Source: Mixophyes australis (Eukaryota; Chordata; Amphibia; Anura; Limnodynastidae). From it: a DNA stretch of 64,000 nt. The DNA lies in NCBI GenBank assembly GCA_036250195.1, contig JAVHZZ010000003.1, forward strand, positions 17,033,004 through 17,097,003, in the 5' to 3' direction. Made by a program: the position numbers and the translations under genes. Of this stretch, positions 23,499 to 35,017 are shown one piece after another. Below the pieces are notes generated by a model. The model made no database searches and was not told the DNA's origin. It saw only the letters and a program-made list of their open reading frames with translations. Within the stretch, counting starts at the first letter, position 1. Each line of letters starts with the position of its first letter.

Positions 23499-24143
23499 TT
23501 AAGGAAGGGGCAGGAGGGTTTTGCGGGAAGAAGCCAGGGACATAGCCTGTGAAGGAGCCAGAATGCTTAGCTTGGTGGAACCCCCAGGGGTAGCCATGTG
23601 TGTGGCCTTGCCAGTAGCCATGTTGAGAGTCAGGGCGGAACGCATTGGGATGATATGGGTGTGCTGAGGGTTGTGTGGTGGGATGTGCCAAGGGGTGGCC
23701 AGGAGCTGCATAAGAGGCAGGAGGAGGGCCAGAGCTACATAAGAGGCAGGAGAAGGGGCAGGAGGCAGCAAAGTTGGGGGGTGTGCATGTTGGTTGGCAT
23801 AGGAATTACGGCCAGCAGCAGAAAAGTGAGGAATAGAAAGGGGAGACAAATCACTATGAAGCTCTGGGGTACCAAAAGATTGTCGGATGGGAGCGGTCAT
23901 TGGGCATGGGGGTGAAGGATTGTGAGTGTTTGAAGTGTGGTGTGAAGTGTGTGTTTGGTCAATACATTTCGAAATAAGGGTACAGATAGTGGTGAGTGCC
24001 AAAGTTAAATTATCCAGCCTTGAATTAAGTCCTTCGAGGTGGGTGTCGAGTTTGTGTTCAGACCGGGTGAGGATAGTGGCGGTATCTGAAACGTGACCGG
24101 AAAGAATCTCAGTGTGGGTTTCAAATTGTCCCGATAAGCGCAC
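23499..24143 (-). pseudogene. Harbinger Myb-like accessory protein, C-terminal exon
   Basis: The minus-strand ORF starts with a heptad-like segment, about residues 1-60 (GQFETHTEILSGHV through LDNLTLALTTI), followed by a Pro/Ser/His-rich tail. Harbinger Myb/SANT proteins end in a coiled coil of this kind. It is separated from the upstream Myb-like exon by a probable intron. The exact splice and the end of the protein are uncertain. The element is interrupted by a gypsy insertion upstream. Confidence 0.5.
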
Positions 24144-24197
24144 AAGTGACTGCTCCCAATGTCTCAGTGGGGGACAAAAGTGAGTCTAACTGCAAAG

Positions 24198-24506
24198 TTA
24201 ACAATAAGCCACATACTGAGAGAAAGTACACATGTGCCAAGGCAAGACAGAAACATTGGCAGATAACATTTTGACCAACATAACATGTACCTGGTGGATT
24301 GTACACTTCTGTGGGGGGGTGAGGCCGCCGGTGTCTATGTTGCCCACCCCAACTAGACTCTCAGTTGAGAGGCATGCTAATGCCTGTTGCTCTTGTGCAG
24401 TTAGGTCCAGTGGGACAGGAGAGCCACCTCCTGTTCCTCTGCTGAGGGCTCTTTGCGTCTTTACCTTTTCTTTCAGCTTACATTTGTAGTCAGACCAGCT
24501 GTGCAA
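24198..24506 (-). pseudogene. Harbinger Myb/SANT-like DNA-binding exon
   Basis: The translation contains SWSDYKCKLKEKV, RGTGGGSPVPLDLT and ACLSTESLVGV. These match the last helix of the Myb/SANT-like domain and the GTGGG linker of PIF-Harbinger accessory proteins and of NAIF1. Such proteins bind the element's ends and import the transposase into the nucleus. A donor-like CCACCAG/GTACATG near 24285 would end the exon. The earlier Myb helices must lie upstream, on or beyond the gypsy insertion, and were not found. Confidence 0.65.
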
Positions 24507-24758
24507 AATGTATAAAGATATAACAGTTGTTAACTTATCAAAATGTAACCATGGCCCTTAACTATTTACCTTTGAAAGCTACAGTGATGCATCTGATGCA
24601 TCCACACCAAGTCAAATTTGGGCCAATTGGCCAGGGTGGATAATGTTATTACATTAACAAGACAAGGTTGCCCAAAGCAAAGTTAAACCGAGAATAGTTA
24701 CAGGGGTTTCAGAAAAATGGCTAGATGCATGCAAGGTTGTACATAATAATAATAGTAC

Positions 24759-26396
24759 TGTCACTCACCGGACTGTGAGTGCCTCTTCTCCCGTTGTTAG
24801 GAACCGTGGCCGCCCGCCATCCTGATGGTCTGTGCATGCGCAGCCTCTATGAACCCTTCAGACCTGTTGCTTTTAGTTAATTGGCTGATCAGGAAACACG
24901 CCCTATTTAGAGCACCTGTGGTCATTACCTCGTGGCCTGATCTTGGAGTCTCATTCCCTGTGAGTCTCTGAAGGTGTTCCTGTGTTTCATCGTGTCTTCA
25001 GCTCCAGCTGATTCCTTGCTACTGCACTGCCGGTTTCCAGACCGCTTCAACTCTCCTGTGTTTCATCGTGTCTTCAGCTCCAGCTGATTCCTCGCTACTG
25101 CACTGCCGGTTTCCAGACCGCTTCAACTCTCCTGTGTTTCATCATGTCTTCAGCTCCAGCTGATTCCTCGCTACTGCACTGCCGGTTTCCAGACCGCTTC
25201 AACTCTCCTGTGTTTCATTGTGTCTTCAGCTCCAGCTGATTCCTCGCTACTGTACTGCCGGTTTCCAGACCGCTTCAACTCTCCTGTGTTTCATCGTGTC
25301 TTCAGCTCCAGCTGATTTCTCGCTACTGTACTGCCGGTTTCCAGACCGCTTCAACTCTCCTGTGTTCATCGTGTCTTCAGTCCCAGCTGATTCCTGACTA
25401 CTGCATTGCCGGTTGCCAGACCGCTTCAACTCTCCTGTGTTTCATCGTGTCTGCTATTCCTGCTGACCTCCGCAAGAATCATCATTGCTCCACTCGTGTT
25501 ATGTTCTCTGTCTGTGTGCTTCACAGATACAGATTACCATTACCACTCTCCTGTGGTCTCTACTTGTGTCGGCGTTCAGCCGCTCAGCTATCCCTGTGTT
25601 TCTCTCGTGACAGCCTGCTCAACTGAATCGCGGTATGCTTATCTTTTATTGACTTCACCAGTTTATTGCATATCCGCTTGGACTGTGTTCTGCTCATCTA
25701 CGGAGTCCTCTATCTCACGAAGTTATAGATGCTATTGACTTTGTCTCATATGACCTGGATCTTAGTAGTGACTTTGTATCTTCAAGCAGCGCTAGTCATT
25801 TGCTATTGTATTATATATACCATTGGAATCAAGTTCCTTGGGCTCTCCGTGTTACCTTTGATGCTCCACTCATATACCCTAGTGCCTATCCTCACCTATA
25901 TATGCAGTGGTACAACTTGCTGAATGCAGACCACTGACTCCCTGTTTCCTATTGGCACCAGTTACAAGTTTCCTCACTATAAGCAGTGGTACAACTTGCT
26001 ATACGCAGACCACTGACTTCCCCGTTACCTACTTGCACCTGGAACCAGTCCCATCACTACAAGCAGTGGTACAACTTGCTGTACGCAGACCACTGACTTC
26101 ACTACCTCCTATCTATCCCTGGACATTCCTCTCACTATAGCAGTGGTACAACTTGCTGTACGCAGACCACTGACTTTCCTCACGTCTTCACGTCCATCAA
26201 TATCCTCGTGTTCATATTGTTTAACCCATAACCTGTTGCTGCTAGTCATAGACTTTCCTCTAGCATCCTCTCACCATCTGCTGATTCTCCTGTTCTGCTA
26301 GTCACCCTGCTACCAGAAGACCACTGTGTGCATACACAACTCTGGTAAGACTACATCTGGTGATATCCTGGGCAAAGACTCCTAGTGCCTGTGACA
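24759..26396 (+). repeat. gypsy 5' LTR (1638 bp)
   Basis: It runs from TGTCACTCACCGG to GTGACA. It has two tandem arrays: six 76-bp units (starts at 24981, 25057, 25133, 25209, 25285, 25361), and four units of about 79 bp (25904, 25983, 26063, 26140). Each unit of the second array carries a CAGTGGT...ACCACTG hairpin. The LTR should hold the promoter; a TATA box was not pinpointed. Confidence 0.93.
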
Positions 26397-26409
26397 GTAA
26401 GATCAGGCC

Positions 26410-27393
26410 ATGACAGACCCAGGATCGGAACCCTCAGCTAAAGAGATGCTGCAGTATCTGGTTACCTGTATTGAACAACAGGATGTTCGCCAACAACAGT
26501 TGCTGCAATGTTATCAGACTTTAGCCTCCCAAGGAACTTCTGTGCAAAATACCGCAGCCACTGTTGATACTCCTGTGTCATCACCTGTTTCCCCAGTGCC
26601 ATCCCAGGTGTCTACTGCTTCCACGATACACCTGCCTACTCCTTCAAAATATGATGGAGACCCCAAAACATGTAGGGGTTTTTTGAATCAATGCTCTGTC
26701 CATTTTGAGCTTCAACCTCACAATTTTCCTACTCATCGTTCCAGAGTGGCCTATCTCATCTCCTTGTTTTCCGGACAGGCTCTTGCATGGGCTTCCCCTC
26801 TATGGGAAAGAAATGATCCATTGCTACAAGATAGTGCCAAATTTATTTCCACATTTCAAAGTGTATTTGATGAACCTGGTCGTGTTAACTCTGCTGCATC
26901 CAGCATCCTCCGTCTACGCCAAGGATCTCGCACTGTAGCTCAGTACATCATCCAATTTCGGATACTAGCCTCTGAACCTCAGTGGAACACTGAAGCTTTG
27001 ATTGCCGCCTTCTGGCAGGGGCTTTCTGATAAAATTAAAGATGCACTGACCTCACAAGAATTACCCTCTTCCTTGGAGGATTTGATTTCTCTTTGCCATC
27101 GTGTGGACATGAGATTTCGTGAGAGAGATTCAGAAAAAACAACTTCCCATAAAGCACCTCTTTGCTCAGGACTTCAAGTTCGTCAAGCTCCATCTCAAGT
27201 ATTACCTATGGAGATAGGTCACTCCAAATTAACTTCAGAGGAAAGAGACCGAAGAGTAAAAAATAGACTCTGTATCTATTGTGCTGATTCTACTCACATG
27301 CTCAACTCATGTCCCAGGAAATGCCAGACCCTAACCAATTCTGGAGAGGGGAAGTTAGGGTCTCTGGAGTCCTCTCCAAGTTCCACAAAATGA
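26410..27393 (+). CDS. gag: gypsy gag polyprotein
   Basis: An intact 327-residue ORF starts 14 bases after the LTR. It encodes the retrotransposon capsid protein that packages element RNA. The central part (about 80-230: STIHLPTPSKYDGDP, then the YLISLFSGQALAWA region) matches the retrotransposon gag domain shared with the RTL/PEG10 host genes. A CX2CX4HX4C zinc knuckle lies at C288, C291, H296, C301. A TGA at 27391-27393 ends it. Pol continues in the same frame, so the stop could be read through or be a mutation. No primer-binding site was clearly identified in the short leader. Confidence 0.9.
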   Translation: MTDPGSEPSAKEMLQYLVTCIEQQDVRQQQLLQCYQTLASQGTSVQNTAATVDTPVSSPVSPVPSQVSTASTIHLPTPSKYDGDPKTCRGFLNQCSVHFELQPHNFPTHRSRVAYLISLFSGQALAWASPLWERNDPLLQDSAKFISTFQSVFDEPGRVNSAASSILRLRQGSRTVAQYIIQFRILASEPQWNTEALIAAFWQGLSDKIKDALTSQELPSSLEDLISLCHRVDMRFRERDSEKTTSHKAPLCSGLQVRQAPSQVLPMEIGHSKLTSEERDRRVKNRLCIYCADSTHMLNSCPRKCQTLTNSGEGKLGSLESSPSSTK

Positions 27394-30300
27394 AAAGTTT
27401 GTGCTTTTGATGTTACCATTTCCTTTGCTACCAAATCCTTTGTGTCCCAAGCACTTATTGATTCTGGAGCTGCAGGAAACTTTATTTCTAAATCCCTCGT
27501 GAATCAATGGTCCCTACCAGTGGTTTCTTTAAAGGTACCTATTACCGTTACTGCAATTGATGGATCACGTATTATTAATGGTCTCATTACTCAGAGTACG
27601 TCTCCAGTAACTCTTCAAATTGGAGCCTTACATCAGGAAAAAATTTCATTTCTAATTCTTCCTGTTACTACCAGTCCTATTGTTCTAGGCCTTCCATGGC
27701 TTCAACTGCATTCTCCTCAGATTGACTGGAACACTCCTCAAGTTACGTCTTGGGGGCCTGAATGTCATCATCGTTGCCTTACTCAAGTTGTTCCACTCAA
27801 GATGCAGCAATCCTCCATTTCACCGTGTCCACCTGGTCTTCCTCCTCAGTATGCTTCCTTTGCCGATGTATTTGATAAGCTTCAATCTAAACGTCTTCCT
27901 CCTCACCGTTCTTGGGACTGTCCGATTGATCTTCAACCTGGCAAGACTCCTCCTAGGAGTCGTGTGTATCCACTTTCTTTACCGGAGACTCAAGCTACAT
28001 CTGAGTATATCAAAGAGAATCTCCAGCGAGGATTTATTCGACCTTTTTCCTCTCCCACTGGAGCAGGATTCTTCTTCGTGAAAAAGAAGGATGGGTAATT
28101 ACGTCCTTGTATAGATTATCGTGGACTCAACGCCATTACCATCAAAAATCGGTATCCCATCCCATTAATTACTGAGCTTTTTGATCGCATCAAGGGAGCC
28201 CGGATCTTTACCAAGTTGGATCTCCGTGGTGCTTATAATTTAATTCGAATCAGGTCCGGTGACGAATGGAAGACAGCTTTCAACACCAGAGATGGGCACT
28301 ATGAGTATTTAGTTATGCCCTTCGGGTTATGTAACGCCCCCGCTGTTTTCCAGGGTTTCGTTAATGAGATCTTCCGGGACTTGTTATATGTTTGTGTCGT
28401 CGTCTATCTGGACGACATATTAATCTTTTCCCAGGACCTGCCTTCTCATCATCAACACGTGGCAGAAGTCCTTTCCAGACTCCGAAAAAATTTGTTATTC
28501 TGCAAGTTAGAAAAATGTTCATTTGAGTTGCCCCAGATTCCATTTCTGGGATATATTGTCTCCGGAGTCGGCCTTCAGATGGATCCAGACAAGGTGAATG
28601 CTGTATTACATTGGCCTCAGCCAACTACTCTTCGTGCAATTCAGTGTTTTTTAGGTTTTGCTAATTATTACAGACGCTTCATCCAAGATTTTTCCTCGAT
28701 TGCATCTCCTATTGTGGCCCTAACCCGTAAAGGGGCTAATTCGAAACAATGGTCCTCCGAGGCCCTACAAGCTTTCCAGTTTCTCAAAGAGTCCTTCTCC
28801 TCCGCTCCTGTTCTTCGACAGCCTGATGTGACGCTTCCCTTCTTCCTAGAGGTAGACGCCTCTAATGTTGGCTTAGGAGCCATTCTATCCCAAAGATCGG
28901 AGCAACAAAAATTCCATCCTTGTGCCTTTTATTCTCGGGGTCTTCTACCTGCAAAGAAAAATTATACCATCGGGGACAATAAAAGCAGCATTAGAGGAGT
29001 GGAGATATTTGCTGAAGGGAGCTCGCCATCCTGTGACAATTTTTACAGATCATAAAAATTTGTCATATTTACAGTCTGCTCAATGTTTGAATCCTCGTCA
29101 AGCAAGATGGTCTCTTTTCTTTTCTCGTTTTGAACTTATTATAACCTTCAAACCAGCTGCTAAAAATAAAAAAGCAGACGCCCTATCTCGGGCATTCGTG
29201 ACGTCCTCAGACGTTGAAGATGGTCCTAACCACTCAATATTAGATCCCAAATGTGTTTCTCTGGCCGCTTCATCCACTAAGGTGCTACCGTTTGGGAGAA
29301 CTCTCGTGCCTCCATCCCTTAGGAAGAAAATCCTGTCGTGGATTCATTCTTCACGTTTTTCTGGACATGCTGGTAAACGCAAGACTTTCTAAATTCTTTC
29401 TCGTAGTTACTGGTGGCCTTCCATGAGGAAAGATGTCAAAGATTTTGTGGCTGCCTGTGAATTGTGTTCCCAGTTCAAGACTTCCCGCAGAACACCGGCG
29501 GGTCTACTTCAACCACCACTACCCATTCCTTCCAAGCCTTGGACCCATATTAGTATGGACTTTGTTACTGATCTTCCTCCTAGTAAAAAGTGTAATACAA
29601 TTTGGGTAGTGGTAGATAGATTTTCGAAGATGGCACATTTTGTTCCTTTGACCGGTTTACCTTCTTCATCTACCCTGGCTGATCATTTCATTAAAGAGAT
29701 TTTCCGTATTCATGGATGTCCTTCAGAGATCGTTTCAGATAGAGGGGTGCAGTTTGTTTCCAGATTCTGGCGAGCCCTTTGTAAGACCTTGGGTATTCGA
29801 TTCTCACTCTCATCCTCCTACCATCCTCAATCAAACGGACAGACCGAGAGGGTCAATCAAGATCTTGAGACTTTCATAAGGATGTTCTCTTCAGCCAACC
29901 AAGATAACTGAGTTGATTTGCTTCCATGGGCTGAATTCGCCCATAACAACATGTATCATGAGTCATCTTCTAAAACTCAGTTTTTTGTGGTTTACGGTCA
30001 CCATCCGTCTTTTCCGGAATTTCCTGCCCTCCCGCCCACCCAAGTTCCTGCTGTAGAGACTGTTTGTCAGACCTTCAAAAATATTTGGTCTCAGGTCAAA
30101 ACCTGTTTAAAGAAGACATCTGCCAGATATAAGTCCTTTGCAGATAAAAAGAGACGGGCTATTCCACCACTTAAAATTGGAGATCGTGTATGGTTATCAA
30201 CCAAAAATATTCGTTTGAAGGTCCTATCTATGAAGTTTGCTCCTCATTTTATTGGTCCATATAGGATCATTCAAGTTATAAACCCAGTTTGTTTCAAACT

Positions 30301-30700
30301 TCTACTTCCTAAGAACCTTCGTATTTCCAATGCCTTCCATGTGTCATTGCTCAAACCTCTCATCATCAACCGTTTCTCTGCTCCTCCTTCAGCACCTCGA
30401 CCAGTTCAAGCTCTTCAAGAGGAGGACTTTGAAATCACACATATATTGGATGCAAAAATTTTGCGAGGTGTTTTTCGTTTCCTCGTTCATTGGAAGGGCT
30501 TTGGCCCTGAAGAGCGTTCATGGATTAGGGCTGAGGATCTCAACGCCCCAGCTCTTCTAAAAAAGTTCTATTCCAAATTTCCGGGCAAACCCGGTTCCAT
30601 GTGTACTGTGCCCACCTTTAAAAGGGGGGGTACTGTCACTCACCGGACTGTGAGTGCCTCTTCTCCCGTTGTTAGGAACCGTGGCCGCCCGCCATCCTGA
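27394..30700 (+). pseudogene. pol: gypsy pol: protease, RT, RNase H, integrase, chromodomain (broken)
   Basis: The domains appear in order. Protease has the DSGA active site (about 27460). Reverse transcriptase has KLDLRGAYNLIRI, the MPFGLCNAP block and YLDDILI (about 28405-28425). RNase H has LEVDASNVGLGA and TDHKNL. Integrase has H-H-C-C zinc residues and the catalytic D, D, E in MDFVTDL, SDRGVQF and SNGQTERVNQ. The C-terminal chromodomain lies at about 30420-30590 (ITHILDAKI and FLVHWKGF). It is disrupted by TAA at 28096, a short deletion near 28980 that shifts the frame, TAA at 29390 and TGA at 29909. The final codons run into the 3' LTR and stop at 30698. It cannot make a full enzyme as read. 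Confidence 0.92.
30619..30630 (+). promoter_or_regulatory. polypurine tract
   Basis: A run of A then seven G (AAAAGGGGGGG) lies a few bases before the 3' LTR. This is the expected primer site for plus-strand DNA synthesis. Confidence 0.8.
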
Positions 30701-32195
30701 TGGTCTGCGCATGCGCAGCCTCTATGAACCCTTCCGACCTGTTGCTTTTAGTTAATTGGCTGATCAGGCAACACGCCCTATTTAAAGCACCTGTGGTCAT
30801 TACCTCTTGGCCTGATCTTGGAGTCTCATTCCCTGTGAGTCTCTGAAGGTGTTCCTGTGTTTCATCGTGTCTTCAGCTCCAGCTGATTCCTCGCTACTGC
30901 ACTGCCGGTTTCCAGACCGCTTCAACTCTCCTGTGTTTCATCGTGTCTTCAGCTCCAGCTGATTCCTCGCTACTGTACTGCCGGTTTCCAGACCGCTTCA
31001 ACTCTCCTGTGTTTCATCGTGTCTTCAGCTCCAGCTGATTCCTCGCTACTGCACTGCCGATTTCCAGACCGCTTCAACTCTTCTGTGTTTCATCGTGTCT
31101 TCAGCTCCAGCTGATTCCTCACTACTGTACTGCCGGTTTCCAGACCGCTTCAACTCTCCTGTGTTCATCGTGTCTTCAGTCCCAGCTGATTCCTGACTAC
31201 AGCATTGCCGGTTGCCAGACCGCTTCAACTCTCCTGTGTTTCATCGTGTCTGCTATTCCTGCTGACCTCCGCAAGAATCATCATTGCTCCACTCGTGTTA
31301 TGTTCTCTGTCTGTGTGCTTCACAGATACGGATTACCACTACCACTCTCCTGTGGTCTCTACTCATGTCGGCGTTCAGCCGCTCAGCTATCCCTGTGTTT
31401 CTCTCGTGACAGCCTGCTCAACTGAATCGCGGTATGCTTATCTTTTATTGACTTTACCAGTTTATTGCATATCCGCTTGGACTGTGTTCTGCTCATATAC
31501 GGAGTCCTCTATCTCACGAAGTTATAGATGCTATTGACTTTGTCTCATATGACCTGGATCTCAGTAGTGACTTTGTATCTTCAAGCAGCGCTAGTCATTT
31601 GCTATTGTATTATATATACCATTGGAATCAAGTTCCTTGTGCTCTCCGTGTTACCTTTGATGCTCCACTCATCTACCCTAGTGCCTATCCTCACCTATAT
31701 ATGCAGTGGTACAACTTGCTGAACGCAGACCACTGACTCCCTGTTTCCTATTGGCACCAGTTACAAGTTTCCTCACTATAAGCAGTGGTACAACTTGCTA
31801 TACGCAGACCACTGACTTCCCCGTTACCTACTTGCACCTGGAACCAGTCCCATCACTACAAGCAGTGGTACAACTTGCTGTACGCAGACCACTGACTTCA
31901 CTACCTCCTATCTATCCCTGGACATTCCTCTCACTATAGCAGTGGTACAACTTGCTGTACGCAGACCACTGACTTTCCTCACGTCTTCACGTCCATCAAG
32001 ATCCTCGTGTTCATATTGTTTAACCCATAACCTGTTGCTGCTAGTCATAGACTTTCCTCTAGCATCCTCTCACCATCTGCTGATTCTCCTGTTCCGCTAG
32101 TCACCCTGCTACCAGAAGACCACTGTGTGCATACACTACTCTGGTAAGACTACATCTGGTGATATCCTGGGCAAAGACTCCTAGTGCCCGTGACA
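30634..32195 (+). repeat. gypsy 3' LTR (1562 bp)
   Basis: This is the partner of 24759-26396. By eye about twenty point differences are seen. The only net length change is one missing 76-bp unit: five copies here (30856, 30932, 31008, 31084, 31160) against six in the 5' LTR, exactly the 76-bp length difference. The four-unit hairpin array starts at 31703. Confidence 0.93.
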
Positions 32196-32200
32196 AGTAC

Positions 32201-33145
32201 TTACCTCAAATATGCTTATTGATTCTTTGCTCTGACATTTGAAAGTGATTTAGGATTTAGCAGAACACAACAGGAATCCTGAAATACTACTTCCGCAGCT
32301 AAACCAAGTGTACCTACGAGTTTAGCCTAACTTGTAAAAACATAAATATTTATAGGGTGAAATGCGCAAAATTCAAGATAACAGTATCAGTAATAACAAT
32401 AGAAAAAACTTGCTATAATCAATCATTTGAGGGGATGACTAAACAGATCACTGCCATGGAAATTAGCATTCTTTACGCAAATGCAGCGCTATGCTATCTG
32501 TTCTGGCGGCAGGCAGAAAAGCTGTAGCTATTCATGTCATTACAAATCAGTTAGAAAACAGTGTTTGCTCCACTCAGTCATTGTGTGTGTGCTGGAAATT
32601 GTTTTGAGTTGGTGTTCATGTTTTTCTGTGGCCGAATATTTGGGAAGAGTCTTTAGACATTGTAAAAAGCGGTGAGTTTATGTGAGATGAGCAACGACGC
32701 ACCGGGAATACAGATCTTTTGTTTGACATACCGCCACCAATATGTTTCTAAAGCATTGTTAGGCCTCATGACAGCAATGCATCTGTATTTCACTGCATCT
32801 GTAGTTTGGCTAATATTATGATTTTGGTGTTTGGTTTGTGTTTGTTTTTATTTATGATGTAATTATTTAATTCAAGTGTGTCAAAATATAGCTTGTTAAT
32901 ATGCTTTTTGAGGTGTGTTTTGTTTCTTTGTACAGGGACATGTATTGATTTTTTTCCCCATGGTGGTTCAATTCCAGGGATATCCATCAACTACAGAAAT
33001 TGCATTCTGATGGACGAGGTCCTATGCTTGTAATTATCTATCGGAAAACTGCACATAGGACCTTATGAATTTAGCCGCGAGGAATGATGTCATTTTAACC
33101 TTCTCCCCTATTTCTTCCCTATAGCATTATCTTGAGCCCTACATT
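32201..33145. other. Harbinger interior upstream of transposase
   Basis: This stretch lies between the gypsy insertion and the transposase exon. It should contain the divergent promoter region and possibly the missing first Myb-like exon. No domain was recognised. A pyrimidine-rich acceptor (TTTCTTCCCTATAG) precedes the transposase exon at about 33123. Confidence 0.4.
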
Positions 33146-33160
33146 GAAGTTGTGGCAGCG

Positions 33161-34748
33161 ATGACTGTTCCTCCACATGGCACACGGAGACGCCCCCTTC
33201 CAAACCGGCAACTGGAACAACATCGCCGGCCTAGGCAACGTGTATTCTGGCCACGTGTCAGCCTCTTTGGGATGACAGATGGGGAGGTTGCCCGGCACTA
33301 TCGTCTTCCTCCACACGTGATATTGGACACCCTGCGCTTTGTGCAGAGTTACCTTGAGCCAATGTGCAACATCCCAACAGCAGTGGCGCCGTTGACCAAA
33401 CTGTTGGTGGTACTGCATTTTTGTGTCTCTGGGTCACGGGGGTCGCGGCACGTCTGTCCCAGGCCACTTTTAGCCGCGTGCCGGAACAGTCCTTTCATGT
33501 TGCGGCTCTCACGCTTTATCTATATGCCACTTGATGAGGAGTCGCTTGTGCAGATCAAGCGTCAGTTTGCGGCCATCGTTGGATTTCCGCATAGGGTCAG
33601 TAGAAGGAACACATCTGGTCCCGTTGGGGGGAGATGCTTCCATGTATTTAAATAGGAAGCATTTCTACTCAATAAATGTCCATGCCATCTGTGACCCATC
33701 TCTCCAGATTCTGGACCTGGTTGCCAAATGGAGTGGGAGTACCCATGACTCCCTTGCGTTCAGGCAATTAGCAATGTGGCACAGATTACAAGAGAGGCAA
33801 GGGGGTGACAGGCCACATGGAGACGCGTGGCTTCTTGGTAATTAGCTTTATGTGTTAACTATATATGTTTTTAAGCTTCCATTATAATTCACTACCTTGT
33901 CAGACACTGTAGTAGGACTGTAGTTTTGCCTCGGATACAACTTTTCAACATTGTGTTATATAGTGGCTGTTACAATTAGATTGTGTCTGTCACATTTAGT
34001 ATTAATTTATGGTGAAAGGTCCAAGAATCCAAGCAAGTTATTATCATGATATGGAGTGTTTATGTATTTTTGAACCAAGTTCTTACTAAATTTTTATTGG
34101 TGTATTAGATCCGGAAAAGCCTTCACCCAATCTCTTGCATACATGACATAGTAACAGTTGTGATGGCATAAATGCTAATTGCAGGTTAAAAGATGTGAGC
34201 TTTGGAATCATGGGACATTCTTTGGGTTATCGAAGGCAATGTTTGCCATCAACTTGGTGTTTGTTGAAGTGTAAAGTTACATAATTAGATGTGTTAACAT
34301 TCGCCCTTGCTCCTGTTCTTGTTTTAAGTGTGTATTAATTTTTCTATTTTTGATGTATCTTCTCACCCTACATAGGTGATAACGCAAAACCTTTGCGCCC
34401 TTGGCTCCTCACTCCTATTTTGAGCCCACACACAGAACATGATGTGGCGTACAACTCAGCACATACTGCACCAGATTGGTCATTGAGAAAGCATTTGGCC
34501 TTTTAAAGGCCCGGATTCGGTGTCTGGACCAGTCTGGTGGTGCATTAATGTATGCACCGAGTAAAGTATGTCATATCATAGCTCTGTGTGTAGTGTTTTG
34601 CAATATTACTATTAGGAGTGGGGCCCCAGGGGTGGAGGCCGATGTTGCTGGGTTGGCGGAGGTGGTTGAGGCTGATCCAAGTCCTGTGGAGTTAAACCCC
34701 ACGGCAACTTCCGCGAATATGTTTTGGAAAAACCTATTTCTAAGGTGA
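33161..34748 (+). pseudogene. PIF-Harbinger transposase (HARBI1-like), broken
   Basis: This is a DDE nuclease that cuts and inserts the element. The exon from Met 33161 has FGMTDGEVARHYRLPP, a helix-turn-helix-like region, then the first catalytic block (SVEGTHLVP, where the family usually has D before the THI). NRKHFYSIN and KWSGSTHDS (second catalytic D) follow. An intron 33838-34375 (GT...AG) joins LLG to GDNAKPLRPWLLTP. VIEKAFGLLKARIRCLD (third acidic residue) ends the core. Two frame breaks, near 33590 and 34470, leave no continuous ORF. The D-to-E change in the first motif, if not an alignment error, would also matter. Confidence 0.85.
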
Positions 34749-35017
34749 AGAAACGTTATAAAAGTGAAAGTATTTGCAGGACAAAGTTGATAACACAAAA
34801 ACAAAAGCACATATATTAGACAAGAATTTAAATGGCCCACAATGGTCTTATAAGGCCAAACAAACAAAACCACTCTCTCAGCATGTACATTTTTATCATG
34901 GCCAACAGGCCAAGCGGGTAGCCTGTTGCCCATCCAGCCTCATCTGCATTCACACACCTCCAAACAGCAGACGTAGCCAACATCCCTGGCTAGGTGTTTT
35001 GCAAATTATTCCTTATC
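34749..35017. other. Harbinger sequence after transposase
   Basis: No gene is seen. Its right edge (35018) is the left breakpoint of the 20.6-kb tandem duplication. Confidence 0.5.

Larger units (their letters stand above)
24759..32195 (+). mobile_element. chromodomain Ty3/gypsy LTR retrotransposon (Sushi-like)
   Basis: This is a complete element of 7437 bp: two LTRs, gag, pol and polypurine tract, flanked by a perfect 5-bp target duplication AGTAC (24754-24758 and 32196-32200). The order PR-RT-RNaseH-IN with a C-terminal chromodomain defines the chromovirus group, which includes vertebrate Sushi elements. It is inserted between the Myb-like and transposase genes of the Harbinger element. 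Confidence 0.95.

Noticed and set aside
25904..26172. GCAGTGGTACAAC motif resembling a cDNA-library adaptor
   Set aside because: It is repeated four times in each LTR with natural variation and lacks the adaptor's exact sequence, so contamination is unlikely.
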